A stretch of DNA of 64,000 bases. It comes from Bradyrhizobium sp. ISRA430 (GTDB lineage Bacteria; Pseudomonadota; Alphaproteobacteria; Rhizobiales; Xanthobacteraceae). The stretch is from positions 3,038,001 to 3,102,000 of the forward strand of contig NZ_CP094516.1 of assembly GCF_029909975.1 (NCBI RefSeq), read 5' to 3'. The notes beneath the pieces are model-generated. The model did not search any database, was not told the origin of the DNA, and was given only the letters and a program-made list of their open reading frames with translations. The position numbers and the translations under genes were made by a program. This document shows, in pieces, positions 28,674-38,383 of this stretch; positions within the stretch are counted from its first letter, which is position 1, and each line of letters begins with the position of its first letter.

Positions 28674-28866
28674 TCACCGCAAAGCCTTCGGCGACCGAGA
28701 CGTCGCGCAACATCTGTTTACATTCAGCAACATTCTGCCTGCCGAAACGCCACGATCAACGGGCTATTGACGGCGACCTGGCTCGCAGCGCGGCCGGCTC
28801 CCCTGTGAGCACAGCCAGCGCTTTGCTCCTCCTGGAGGGCCAGGCCAACGGATTTCAGTCGAATTG

Positions 28867-30426
28867 ATGTCGCCAAAATTATTCGCTGCCGTGCCTCTGG
28901 CAGTCGCAAAGGAGAGCCATCATCGGACGTCCTGCTCGTTCTGCCTCATCCTGTCGCGTGTCGGATCATTCTGCCTTATGCTGACGGTCGGTAGTTCATT
29001 GACCGGTTGTGCGGTGGGTCCGGACTATGCCGGCCCGCGCACGCCGAACCTGCCTTCGCAGTGGAGCGGCAAGGCCGCCTCGCGGCACGACACCGGACGG
29101 CTGGATCGCTGGTGGCTGCGCCTGCGCGATCCCCTGCTCAGCCGGCTCATCGAACAAGCCGTCGACGCGAACCCGAGCGTCGCGAAGGCGAAAGCGGTCG
29201 TGCGCGAAGCGCGCGCCACGCTGCAACAAACCGCGGCCGGCTTGTTCCCCTCCCTCAGCGGCACGGCCTCGATGACAAACGACAAGACGAGCGCGGGCTC
29301 CGCTTCGGTCCTCGTCGACAGCGCCCCCTACGCGCTGCACCAGGCGAGCTTCGATTCGAGCTGGGAGCTCGACCTGTTCGGCGGCACGCAGCGCGGCATC
29401 GAGGCGGCGTTGCGCGCCGAGCAATCGGCCGAAGCGGACCTGCGCGACAGCCTCGTCACGCTCATCGGCGACGTCGCCGCTTACTATGTCGAAGCGCGAG
29501 GCTATCAGGCGCGGATCGCGCTGGCGATGCGGACCGCAGCCTCGCAGCGCGACACCGAGTGGCTCACCCGTTCGAAGTACGAAGCCGGCAGCGCCACCGC
29601 CGTGGATCTGGCCAAGGCAGCCGCTCAGGCCGCCAGCACGGAGGCGAACGTTCCCGCCTATCAGGCCGCGCTCGCGGCCGACGTCCACCGGCTCGGAATC
29701 TTGCTCGGACGTCCACCCGACGGCGTCGCGTCGCTGCTCGCGCAGTCCGCGCCGGTGCCTGCGCCGCGCATGCCGTTGCCGGCGGGCATCCCCGCCGATC
29801 TCCTCACCAACCGTCCCGATGTGGCGAGCGCCGAACGCAAGCTTGCACAGGCCACGGCCAAGATCGGCCAGGCCGAAGCGGACCGATATCCCGCCGTCTC
29901 CTTGACCGGCTCGGTGGGAACCTCCGCCTTGCGCACCGGCGATCTCGCCAAATACTCCAGCGTTAGCTGGTCGGTCGGGCCTTCGGTCACGGTGCCGGTC
30001 TTCGACGCCGGCAAGCGCCATGCGGCCGTCAGGGTTGCCGAGGCACAACGGGATCAGGCGTTCGCCACGTTCCACGCGACGCTGCTGACTGCACTCGAGG
30101 ACGTCGAGAACGCGCTGATCTCGCTCTCGCGCGAACGCATTCGCTCTGCCAAGCTCACCGAGGCGGCGACGAACTACCGCGAGGCGGCGCGGCTGTCGCG
30201 GTCGCTGTTCGAGAGCGGCAGCGCGAGCTTCATCGACGTGCTGGACGCCGAGCGCTCGCTCTATTCGGCCGAGGATTCGCTCATTCAAAGCAAGGTCTCG
30301 GCGGCCAAGGACTACATCGCGCTCGCGAAGGCGCTCGGCGGCGGCTGGGTCGATCCGATCGACGTGTCCACGCCGATCATCGTCGATGTGAACACCGGAC
30401 CTCACGTGCGAGAGGCACTCAAGTGA
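28867..30426 (+). CDS. Efflux outer-membrane lipoprotein, NodT/OprM family
   Basis: About 519 residues. The lipobox LTGC is followed by AVGPDYAGPRTPNLPSQW, the typical NodT start, then two repeats of the OEP coiled-coil hairpin (~residues 95-290 and 305-490) with DRWWLRLRDPLLSRLIEQA and TNRPDVASAERKLAQATAKIGQAEADRYP. It forms the trimeric exit duct of a tripartite pump. The N-terminus upstream of the lipobox is long and basic; an ATG at 28978 is an alternative start. The gene ends in a GTGA overlap with the membrane-fusion gene. Confidence 0.92.
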   Translation: MSPKLFAAVPLAVAKESHHRTSCSFCLILSRVGSFCLMLTVGSSLTGCAVGPDYAGPRTPNLPSQWSGKAASRHDTGRLDRWWLRLRDPLLSRLIEQAVDANPSVAKAKAVVREARATLQQTAAGLFPSLSGTASMTNDKTSAGSASVLVDSAPYALHQASFDSSWELDLFGGTQRGIEAALRAEQSAEADLRDSLVTLIGDVAAYYVEARGYQARIALAMRTAASQRDTEWLTRSKYEAGSATAVDLAKAAAQAASTEANVPAYQAALAADVHRLGILLGRPPDGVASLLAQSAPVPAPRMPLPAGIPADLLTNRPDVASAERKLAQATAKIGQAEADRYPAVSLTGSVGTSALRTGDLAKYSSVSWSVGPSVTVPVFDAGKRHAAVRVAEAQRDQAFATFHATLLTALEDVENALISLSRERIRSAKLTEAATNYREAARLSRSLFESGSASFIDVLDAERSLYSAEDSLIQSKVSAAKDYIALAKALGGGWVDPIDVSTPIIVDVNTGPHVREALK

Positions 30427-31649
30427 CGCGCCTGATCACGGCAAAGCGCGTGAAGATCACCGCTTCCCTCTTTACCGCCGCGGTAACCGGGGTCGTTGCG
30501 GCCGCGCATTTTCCGGGCACATCCGGCAAGACCCAATCCTACATCACGGCGCCTGTCACGGTCAGCGATCTGCGCGAGGAGGTGCTTGCGAGCGGCACAC
30601 TTAAGCCGGCACGGCTAACGGCCGTGGGCGCGCAGGTCTCGGGGCGGATCACCGCGCTCAACGTCAAGGTGGGTGACACCGTCAAGGCCGGTGATGTCAT
30701 CGCCCAGATCGATCCCGTCACCAAGCAGAACGACCTGCGCAATTCCGAAGCGTCGCTGAAGAACTATCGCGCGCAGAAGCTCGAGAAGGAGGCAACGCTC
30801 GCGCTTGCCGAGGCGAACCTGGCGCGCCAGCAGTCGACGTTTGCGCAGCGGGCGACCTCGCGAGGCGATTTTGACAGCGCGGAGGCGACCGTACGCCAGA
30901 CCCGTGCCCAGATCGCCGCACTGGAGGCTCTGATCATGGGAGCCGAGGCGAGCGTGGAGACAGCCAGGGTGAACCTAGAATACACCCGCATCACCGCTCC
31001 GATCGACGGCACGGTTCTCGCTACCGTGGTGCAGGAAGGCCAGACGGTGAATGCCGTTCAGTCCGCCCCGACCATCGTCGTGCTCGGACAGCTCGACACC
31101 ATGACGGTCAGGGCGGAGATCTCCGAGGCCGACATCGTCAAGGTCAGGACGGGACAACCGCTCTACTTCACCATTCTCGGCGATCAGGACCATCGCTATG
31201 AGGCACACCTGGAGCAGATCGAGCCAGCGCCCGAATCCATCAAGAACGACGCGAGCTTCTCCTCGACCACGACTTCGACCTCGAGCACGACCTCGTCAAG
31301 CTCCAGCAGCACGGCAATCTACTATATCGGCGTGTTCAAGGTGCCGAACCCCGATCTTTCGCTGCGGACCTACATGACGGCCGAGGTACACATCGTCACC
31401 GGTGAGGCCAGTCGCGTAAGAACCATTCCCGCGCTGGCCGTAACGCGACGATCCGACGGCCGCCGCACGGTTCGCGTCGCGAGCGCGTCCGGAGAGATTC
31501 ACGAGCGCGAGGTCAAGATCGGTCTCAGCGACCGCACCACCGTCGAGATCAAATCCGGCCTCGATGAAGGCGAACGGGTCGTCACCGGAGAAGCAAACGA
31601 AACGCAGACGGCATCGCGGGGAATGCCCGGTCCGCCGGCAGGACCCTAG
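30423..31649 (+). CDS. Periplasmic adaptor (membrane-fusion) protein, MacA family
   Basis: A 408-residue HlyD/MacA-type adaptor: an N-terminal membrane anchor, a lipoyl half-motif (VSGRITALNVKVGDTVKAGDVIAQID, ~residues 75-100), a long coiled-coil hairpin (~100-180), the second lipoyl half (ITAPIDGTVLATVVQEGQTV) and beta-barrel domains. A run of Ser and Thr at ~276-297 interrupts the barrel domain. It starts with GTG overlapping the NodT-like stop and lies 1 nt before macB. It links MacB in the inner membrane to the outer-membrane duct. Confidence 0.92.
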   Translation: MTRLITAKRVKITASLFTAAVTGVVAAAHFPGTSGKTQSYITAPVTVSDLREEVLASGTLKPARLTAVGAQVSGRITALNVKVGDTVKAGDVIAQIDPVTKQNDLRNSEASLKNYRAQKLEKEATLALAEANLARQQSTFAQRATSRGDFDSAEATVRQTRAQIAALEALIMGAEASVETARVNLEYTRITAPIDGTVLATVVQEGQTVNAVQSAPTIVVLGQLDTMTVRAEISEADIVKVRTGQPLYFTILGDQDHRYEAHLEQIEPAPESIKNDASFSSTTTSTSSTTSSSSSSTAIYYIGVFKVPNPDLSLRTYMTAEVHIVTGEASRVRTIPALAVTRRSDGRRTVRVASASGEIHEREVKIGLSDRTTVEIKSGLDEGERVVTGEANETQTASRGMPGPPAGP

Positions 31650-31650
31650 C

Positions 31651-33612
31651 ATGACCGATCCGATCATTGCACTCGACACCGTCCGCCGGGAGTTTTCGGC
31701 CGGCGACACCACGGTAGTCGCACTCGACGATCTCTCCTTCAGCATCCAACCGGGCGAGATGGTCGCGATCATCGGCTCGTCCGGTTCAGGCAAATCGACA
31801 CTTCTCAACATCCTCGGCTGCCTGGACCGTCCGACGTCCGGCGCCTATCGCGTCGCCGGCAAGAACGTCTCCGAGTTCGACCCGGACGCGCTGGCGGCGC
31901 TGCGCCGCGAGCATTTCGGCTTCATTTTTCAGCGCTACCATCTCTTGGGCGACCTGACGGCCGCCGAGAACGTCGAGATTCCCGCGATCTATGCCGGGAT
32001 GAAGGCCCGCGAGCGTCGCTCGCGCGCGGATAGGCTGCTCTCCCGGTTAGGGGTGAACGAACGGCGCGGGCACCGCCCCAACCAGCTCTCCGGCGGCCAG
32101 CAGCAGCGCGTCTCGATCGCGCGAGCGCTGATCAACGGCGCCGAGGTCATCCTGGCCGACGAGCCGACCGGCGCGCTCGATCGGCGCAGCGGCGACGAGG
32201 TCCTGAGGATATTGGCCGAGCTGCACCACGAGGGCCGGACGATCATCATCGTCACCCACGATTCCGACGTCGCTGCGCGGGCCGAGCGCATCATCGAGCT
32301 GCGCGACGGCAAGATCGTCTCCGACCGCCGCACTGGACCGACGGACACACCGGATTCGCCCCGGCGGGACGCCCGGGCCTCGTGGGACAGCGGCCTCAGC
32401 TGGTCGAGCGCATTGCGGCGCTTGAGCGAGGCGGCGCAGATGGCGCTGGTATCGATGGCCGCGCACCGCCTCCGTGCATTCCTGACCATGCTCGGCATCA
32501 TTATCGGCATCGCCGCAGTGTCGTCCGTCGTCGCGCTCGGCAACGCGTCCCAGCGCAAGGTCCTGTCCGACATCTCAAGCCTCGGCACCAACACGATCGA
32601 GGTCTTTCCCGGCAAGGATTTTGGCGATGCGCGCGCCGGCAAGATCAAGACGCTGGTCCTCGACGACGCCCGTGCCCTCGACCGGCAAAGCTTCATCGCC
32701 GGCGTGACGCCGACGGTCTCGACCAGCACCACGGTCCGATACCGCGGCAACGAATCCAACGTGCTGGTCAACGGCGTCGGCGAGAGCTACTTCCAGGTTA
32801 AGGGCGCCAAGCTCGCGAAAGGCCGCCTGTTCGATGCTGACGCGGTCCGCAACATCGAACGGCAGGTTGTCATCGACGACAATACCCGCAAGACGTTCTT
32901 CGCCGATGACCAGACCTCAGGGCTCGGCCGCGTCATCTGGCTCGGCAAGGTGCCCTGCCGCATCGTCGGCGTCATCGCCCAGCAGCAAGGCGGCTTCGGC
33001 TCGAACCAGAACCTGGCGGTCTATCTCCCCTACACCACCGTGCAGGCCCAGTTCACCGGCGACCGCTCGCTCCGCAGCATCCTGCTTCGGATCAGCGACG
33101 AGATCTCAACCACGCTGGCGCAGGATGCCGTCACGACGCTCCTGACGCAGCGGCACAACACCAAGGATTTCGTCATTCTCAACACCGACGACATCCGCCG
33201 CACGATCACCAGCGCGACGCAGACCCTCGCCTTCCTCGTCGCGGCGATCGCGGTCATCTCCCTGATCGTCGGCGGGATCGGCGTGATGAACATCATGCTG
33301 GTATCCGTGTCCGAGCGGATCAACGAGATCGGCGTCCGCATGGCGGTCGGCGCCCGGCGCAGCGATATCCTCCAGCAGTTCCTGGTTGAAGCGACGCTGA
33401 TCTCCTCCATCGCCGGCATTGCGGGCATCCTCGTCGCGATCCTGCTCGGCGTCGCGATCAATCTCGCAATGCCGGGTTTTCAAGTCAGCTATTCGCCGTT
33501 CTCGATCGGAGCGGCCTTCCTGACCTCCACCGGGATCGGCGTTGCCTTCGGCTATTTCCCCGCCCGGCGTGCCGCGTTCCTCGATCCCGTGGTGGCATTG
33601 ACCCGTGACTGA
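31651..33612 (+). CDS. macB: MacB-type ABC efflux ATPase/permease
   Basis: A 653-residue fusion with the MacB layout. The ABC domain (residues ~1-235) has Walker A GSSGSGKST, signature LSGGQQQRVSIARALI, Walker B VILADEPTGALD and H-loop IIVTHD. Then come a membrane segment near 285, a large periplasmic domain and three C-terminal membrane segments (FtsX-like: AVISLIVGGIGVMNIMLVSVSERINEIGVRMAVGAR). It powers a mechanotransmission pump for peptides, macrolides or siderophores. Substrate unknown. Part of the NodT-MacA-MacB-regulator operon. Confidence 0.93.
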   Translation: MTDPIIALDTVRREFSAGDTTVVALDDLSFSIQPGEMVAIIGSSGSGKSTLLNILGCLDRPTSGAYRVAGKNVSEFDPDALAALRREHFGFIFQRYHLLGDLTAAENVEIPAIYAGMKARERRSRADRLLSRLGVNERRGHRPNQLSGGQQQRVSIARALINGAEVILADEPTGALDRRSGDEVLRILAELHHEGRTIIIVTHDSDVAARAERIIELRDGKIVSDRRTGPTDTPDSPRRDARASWDSGLSWSSALRRLSEAAQMALVSMAAHRLRAFLTMLGIIIGIAAVSSVVALGNASQRKVLSDISSLGTNTIEVFPGKDFGDARAGKIKTLVLDDARALDRQSFIAGVTPTVSTSTTVRYRGNESNVLVNGVGESYFQVKGAKLAKGRLFDADAVRNIERQVVIDDNTRKTFFADDQTSGLGRVIWLGKVPCRIVGVIAQQQGGFGSNQNLAVYLPYTTVQAQFTGDRSLRSILLRISDEISTTLAQDAVTTLLTQRHNTKDFVILNTDDIRRTITSATQTLAFLVAAIAVISLIVGGIGVMNIMLVSVSERINEIGVRMAVGARRSDILQQFLVEATLISSIAGIAGILVAILLGVAINLAMPGFQVSYSPFSIGAAFLTSTGIGVAFGYFPARRAAFLDPVVALTRD

Positions 33613-33627
33613 CCCTAGGATTGCACC

Positions 33628-34416
33628 ATGACCATAGTTTCCCGGGCGCGACATTCGCCCGCAATTCGAGCACCGATCGACGATCCGGATTTGATCCACT
33701 TCATGGCCAGCGGCACGCAAAGCATCTTGATCGTCGAGGACGATCAGCAGACCAAGGACCTCATCGCACGCTACCTGCGCGAGCACGCATTTGCGGTTGG
33801 CGCAGTCACGAACGGCCGCGAGATGGACCGCTATCTCTCGCAGAACCGGGTCGATCTGATCGTGCTCGATCTGATGCTGCCGGGAGAGGACGGCTTAAGC
33901 CTCTGCCGCCGCCTGCGCGTTGAGTCGACGACGCCGATCATCATCCTCACCGCGAAGGGCGAGGATCTCGATCGCATCCTCGGTCTCGAGATGGGCGCCG
34001 ACGACTATCTGCCGAAGCCGTTCAACCCACGCGAGCTGCTTGCCAGGATCAATGCGGTGTTGCGCCGACAGTCGGGCGGGTCGGCGGCGGGGCCGACCGC
34101 GACGCGGCTCAAGTTCCGGAATTGGACGATCGATCTCCGGCTGCGCGAATTGCGCGATCCCGAGGGCGCACAGGTGCCCGTGACCAGCGCCGAATTCGAT
34201 CTCCTTCAGGCCTTCTGCGAACGGCCCGGCCGGATCCTCACCCGCGACAACCTCTTGAGCATGACGCGCAGCCGGCCCGGCGGCGCCTTCGGCCGCAGCA
34301 TCGACGTGCTGGTGAGCCGGTTGCGCCGCAAGCTCGACAGGAGCGAAGGCACCTCCATGATCAGGACCGTGCGGACCGGCGGCTACATCTTCACGCCGGA
34401 GGTGGAGCAGCCGTGA
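33628..34416 (+). CDS. OmpR-family response regulator
   Basis: A receiver domain (SILIVEDDQQTKDLI..., phospho-acceptor Asp in LIVLDLMLPGEDGL, Lys in LPKPFNPREL) followed by a winged-helix DNA-binding domain (ILTRDNLLSM, FGRSIDVLVSRLRRKL, IRTVRTGGYIF). ATG at 33628 has AGGA upstream; ATG at 33703 would give the more usual 237-residue length. It ends in a GTGA overlap with the sensor kinase and sits 15 nt after macB, so it probably regulates this efflux operon. Confidence 0.92.
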   Translation: MTIVSRARHSPAIRAPIDDPDLIHFMASGTQSILIVEDDQQTKDLIARYLREHAFAVGAVTNGREMDRYLSQNRVDLIVLDLMLPGEDGLSLCRRLRVESTTPIIILTAKGEDLDRILGLEMGADDYLPKPFNPRELLARINAVLRRQSGGSAAGPTATRLKFRNWTIDLRLRELRDPEGAQVPVTSAEFDLLQAFCERPGRILTRDNLLSMTRSRPGGAFGRSIDVLVSRLRRKLDRSEGTSMIRTVRTGGYIFTPEVEQP

Positions 34417-35729
34417 GCCGCGCAGCCGACATCGCGGCGCTCTTCAGCCTCAGGCGGATCAGCGGCCAGATCGCGGCCTTGATCCTGGTCTCGCTCGTCC
34501 TGATCCATGTCCTGATCGCCGGATATTTCCTGCTCAACCGGCCGAAGCTGCTGACGAACAGGCCGATGGAGCAGTTCGAGCTGGCCGCGCGGATCATTTC
34601 CAGCACGCCGCGATCCGAGCGCGGCATCGTTCTGCAAAACATCGACCGCACCTTCCCCGCGCTGAAGCTGCAATTGAGAGAGGGCGGCCCCGGTTCTGTC
34701 GCGCCACCGCCCGGCCGAAGCCTCACGACAATCCCCTCACCGCTCGACGGTCAGGTCGATATCGTTAGAGGCGCGTCGTCGGAGGACGATCGGGTATGGT
34801 TCTATCTGCCGAACAACGAGGTGCTTGAGGCCACCGTCGGATCACCGAACCTGCCGCCGTTCGTCAGCGGCCTCTGGACGAGCACGCTGCTGTTCCTGGT
34901 CGCAAGCGTCACGCTTCTTGGCGTATGGGCCGGCCGCGCGCTCAGCTCGCCCCTATCCGCCTTCGCACGCGCGGCGGAAGATTTCAGCTTGAGCCGGTCC
35001 TCCGCCCCCCTGCCCGAAACCGGTCCCGAGGAGATCCGCTCGACCGCCAAGGCGCTCAACCGGATGCGCGAGCGGATTACCGCGCTGATGAACGACAGAA
35101 CGCGGATGCTGGCGGCCATCAGCCACGACCTTCGGACCCCGATCACCCGCCTGCGGTTGCGCTCGGAATACATTGACGATTCGACGCAGCGCGCGCAGAC
35201 GCTGCGCGACCTCGATCAGATGCAGTCGATGCTCGAGTCCGTCCTGTCGCTGCTGCGCAGCGAGAGCGCCGTCAAGCCGACACTGGTGGACCTCGCCGCG
35301 CTGTTGCAGATGGTCTGCGAGCAGTTTTCCGATTGCGGGCATGCGGTTGCCTATCAGGGGCCCGATCGGGCCGCGGTCACCGTACGGCCGGATGAGATCA
35401 TCCGCGCGGTCGGGAATCTCGTCGAGAATGCAACGCGGTTCGGGACCGAGGTAATCGTCGCGCTCTCGCTCGCCGGCGACCACATCGTCATCGAGGTCTG
35501 CGACGACGGCCCTGGAATCCCGGACGAGAAAAAGGCGGCGATGCTGGAGCCCTTCGTGCGGGGTGAAGAAGCCCGCACCATGGACGAGACCGCGGGGTTC
35601 GGGCTGGGCCTAGCGATCGCGCAGGCCATCGCGGCTGCCCATGGTGGATCGCTCCTGCTGCGCGACAACGAGCCTAAGGGTCTTTGCGCCCGCTTGCTGC
35701 TTTCGAGCGCCACCCAACGCACGTGCTGA
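34413..35729 (+). CDS. Sensor histidine kinase (EnvZ-like) of the efflux operon
   Basis: A 438-residue membrane kinase: membrane segment near 15-40, periplasmic loop (~40-155), second segment (TSTLLFLVASVTLLGVWAG), HAMP, H-box AAISHDLRTPITRLRLR (~residues 231-247), N-box VENATRFG, G1 DDGPGIP and G2 GFGLGLAIAQAI. All catalytic blocks are present. GTG start overlaps the response-regulator stop. The pair may sense envelope stress or a pump substrate. Confidence 0.92.
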   Translation: MSRAADIAALFSLRRISGQIAALILVSLVLIHVLIAGYFLLNRPKLLTNRPMEQFELAARIISSTPRSERGIVLQNIDRTFPALKLQLREGGPGSVAPPPGRSLTTIPSPLDGQVDIVRGASSEDDRVWFYLPNNEVLEATVGSPNLPPFVSGLWTSTLLFLVASVTLLGVWAGRALSSPLSAFARAAEDFSLSRSSAPLPETGPEEIRSTAKALNRMRERITALMNDRTRMLAAISHDLRTPITRLRLRSEYIDDSTQRAQTLRDLDQMQSMLESVLSLLRSESAVKPTLVDLAALLQMVCEQFSDCGHAVAYQGPDRAAVTVRPDEIIRAVGNLVENATRFGTEVIVALSLAGDHIVIEVCDDGPGIPDEKKAAMLEPFVRGEEARTMDETAGFGLGLAIAQAIAAAHGGSLLLRDNEPKGLCARLLLSSATQRTC

Positions 35730-35781
35730 CTTGCGCGGAGGACATTGGACGAGCCGGCCTCGCCACGGGGACGAACGCCGT

Positions 35782-38202
35782 CTACGCCGGATTTGACTTG
35801 CAGCTTGATGATTGCATTTCCTGCCAGATGGCCTTCAAACGCGGAAGGTTCTGGTTGCTCTCCTTCCCGCCTCCGGAATTGGAATTCGGATCGCCTTCGG
35901 TCTGGCGATGGATCCGACGCTGGACGAGCGGCGATTCCCACCAGCTCATGGACAGGGGTTTGTCGCCATCGGGCGAGATGCGGAGCTGGATCACGAGCTT
36001 GTCGCACTCCGGAATGGCAGCGTGCAACCAGGTGCGCAATGCATCGACAGCCTGCACGCCATGCGCCGTCCGGGCGTTGAAGACCGTGGTGATCGGAGCG
36101 GTGACCTCGCTGAGCACTTCACCCGCGGTTGCCGTCGGGCGTGACGGAACCTGCGGATCATTGGCAACGTCGTCAGCGGGACCGAGCTGATCGGCAGGAT
36201 CATTCGAGATCACGATCACGAGCGGCTTGAGTTGCGGAGCGATCGCATGCAGGGCCAAGGCCAATTCCCTGGCGGTCAGCGTGCCGTAATTCTCGAAATA
36301 GCCTCCGTCCACGATGCGATCGACGAGCCGATACTCCTGATTGCGGACCGAACCCGGCGGCGAGATCAGCGGGAAGCGCGCCGAGTTGAGCGCAGCCGTG
36401 CTCAGACGAATATCGTTGTTCTGCGGCGTGCTGTACAGAAATTGCCCGGACATGCCCAATCGATCACGCTGGTGCCGGGAAGCGTTCTGCGTCCGCAGCA
36501 ATTGATGAAAACTGTCAGCCTCCACGAACAACGGACAGGGGCTCGCTGCGACGGCCGTCGGGCATTGGCCCTGCGGCACATAGCTCATCGCCAGCGGCGT
36601 GGTCAGGATCCGGCGGCCGATCGCCTCGGAGGTGCCATTGAGGACCAGCAGCGGGATCCAGTGTCCCGGCTGCGGCCGTAACGAAAGAAATGGACAGTCC
36701 AGGCCCCGGCAGTCCGATTCTGTCGCTTGCTTTGCCATGGGCACGACATCGCGGAAGCGATTGCGCCAACTGTCTTCCAGCACCGCGGCGCGGTCGCGGA
36801 AGGCGAAGGGCAGCGCATCGTTGAAGGCAAAGCCGAGAAAACCGGCCGTGAGGAAGTCCCCGCTGGTCAAGGCCTCGAAACAGTCACGCCAATTGTTGAC
36901 CTTGAATCCCCACCACTGATCGACCGCCGCGTTCACGCAAGGCGGCTTGTCGGCGACCGGTGATGACGCGCCCAGCGCTGCGGTGACCATCACCGCTCCC
37001 ATTGCGCCGCCTGATACGGCTGAAATCGCGAACAAACGGTTGCGGACATCGCGGGAGCTCAGCGTCTTGATTCCATACGACTCCCCTTGGTCGGTATCGA
37101 TGAAGTAGCCCACCATGCTTGCCATCATGAAACCGGCCCGGCTTGCTCCACCGGCCGCCGCGACGATGATCGGACGTGGACAATTCCGGACGGGCGTATT
37201 GTTGGAGGCCTTCGGATTGCAACCGTTCTCTGTCATCCAAAGGTTGATCGCCTCCTCGATCTTCATGGGTGCGGCGTCCTTGGACGCCACTCGGCGCACC
37301 GTGTGGTTATCGCCGAATATGACGGCGACGATCGCAACCAGCATGGCCAGTCCCGTGATCAACGGCGCGCGACGTTGCCGTCCAAGGCCGGACAGATAGG
37401 TCAGAAACGGCAACCATCCGCCGAGGATGAACGGAATCGCCATCGACCGCGGAAACCAGGCGGCCACGCGATCGGCGCCCAGCAGAAATATCAACGCAAA
37501 GATGACGAACACAGCGGCGAGGATGAGCCTGCCGAAGTCGCGGCTCTCTTCGTCTGCCGCCCCGCTTTTGCGTCCCGGAGAGACCGCCTGCCAGAACCAT
37601 CCGAGCTTGGCATTGAGGCGCCCGAGCAGGCCTCTCGGCCTGAAATGGCGGGGCCGCAGGTAGATCCAGGCCAGATATGCACCGGCACCGAGCGCGACCA
37701 GAACTGCCAATGCGAGCAGCGCATGCTCGACACGCTGCACGACGTCCTGCTCGTCCAGCGTCGGAATGTTCATGTAGGAGCGCAGGATCGAGACCTCGAC
37801 GGCCACGAATGTCAGCAATCCCAGCAGACGGGGCAGATAGACTGCCGCGCCCTCAAGGCACGGGGTTGCATTCACGGGCAGCCTGGAATCGCTGTTGACC
37901 AGCATGCGGGCGGCATAATGGGTCGGCAGGGCCCAGAGCAGCGTCAGCACAAACACGAACAGAACCATCCGCAGCCACGTGTCGGCCAGATCCGTAAACT
38001 CCGTGAACAGGTCCTGCGCCTGCGGCGCGACACCGAGCAGAAGCCATCCGAGCACGGTCGTTGTCGCCGGCACGCGGAGGACCCACAGGACGAGCGCAGC
38101 GCTGAGCACGCATTGCCACCATCGCGGTATCGGCGGCGGACCGCACGGCTTCACCGTTTTTTCTCGACCTGCTTCAGTCGAAAAACGCTCGCTCATCGTC
38201 AC
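35782..38202 (-). CDS. Large membrane-anchored patatin-like phospholipase
   Basis: About 806 residues. The N-terminal ~310 residues hold six or so membrane segments (e.g. WWQCVLSAALVLWVLRV, LRMVLFVFVLTLLWAL, LILAAVFVIFALIFLLG). The cytoplasmic or periplasmic C-terminal part carries a patatin-like catalytic set: Gly-rich oxyanion loop AAAGGASRAGF (~345), nucleophile AVSGGAMG (~394) and the dyad Asp in VDGGYFENYG (~627). Together these predict a membrane lipid hydrolase; the lipid is unknown. GTG at 38202 is chosen because GAGGGGAG lies 7 nt upstream; ATG at 38196 is the alternative. Convergent with the sensor kinase gene. Confidence 0.75.
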   Translation of the reverse strand: MTMSERFSTEAGREKTVKPCGPPPIPRWWQCVLSAALVLWVLRVPATTTVLGWLLLGVAPQAQDLFTEFTDLADTWLRMVLFVFVLTLLWALPTHYAARMLVNSDSRLPVNATPCLEGAAVYLPRLLGLLTFVAVEVSILRSYMNIPTLDEQDVVQRVEHALLALAVLVALGAGAYLAWIYLRPRHFRPRGLLGRLNAKLGWFWQAVSPGRKSGAADEESRDFGRLILAAVFVIFALIFLLGADRVAAWFPRSMAIPFILGGWLPFLTYLSGLGRQRRAPLITGLAMLVAIVAVIFGDNHTVRRVASKDAAPMKIEEAINLWMTENGCNPKASNNTPVRNCPRPIIVAAAGGASRAGFMMASMVGYFIDTDQGESYGIKTLSSRDVRNRLFAISAVSGGAMGAVMVTAALGASSPVADKPPCVNAAVDQWWGFKVNNWRDCFEALTSGDFLTAGFLGFAFNDALPFAFRDRAAVLEDSWRNRFRDVVPMAKQATESDCRGLDCPFLSLRPQPGHWIPLLVLNGTSEAIGRRILTTPLAMSYVPQGQCPTAVAASPCPLFVEADSFHQLLRTQNASRHQRDRLGMSGQFLYSTPQNNDIRLSTAALNSARFPLISPPGSVRNQEYRLVDRIVDGGYFENYGTLTARELALALHAIAPQLKPLVIVISNDPADQLGPADDVANDPQVPSRPTATAGEVLSEVTAPITTVFNARTAHGVQAVDALRTWLHAAIPECDKLVIQLRISPDGDKPLSMSWWESPLVQRRIHRQTEGDPNSNSGGGKESNQNLPRLKAIWQEMQSSSCKSNPA

Positions 38203-38383
38203 GACGCGTCTCCCCTCGCGCATTGACCGGTTCATAAGCCCCGAAATTCGCCGGCGCGTGTGAGGCAATTCACTTTCGACGAAGAAATCGATCGAGTCTC
38301 CCGCAGGAAAGGGACGAGCGTTCACTCTTTCAGCACGATGCAAGGCCCCTGCCGCAATCACTGGACCGGCAAAAGGCGTCGGA

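Noticed and set aside
28996..30405. 469-codon minus-strand frame opposite the NodT-like gene
   Set aside because: Arg/Gly/Glu-rich shadow of a well-supported outer-membrane efflux gene.
37087..38226. 379-codon plus-strand frame opposite the patatin-like gene
   Set aside because: Rich in Arg, Gln and His, without hydrophobic pattern or motifs, while the minus strand has membrane spans and catalytic motifs.
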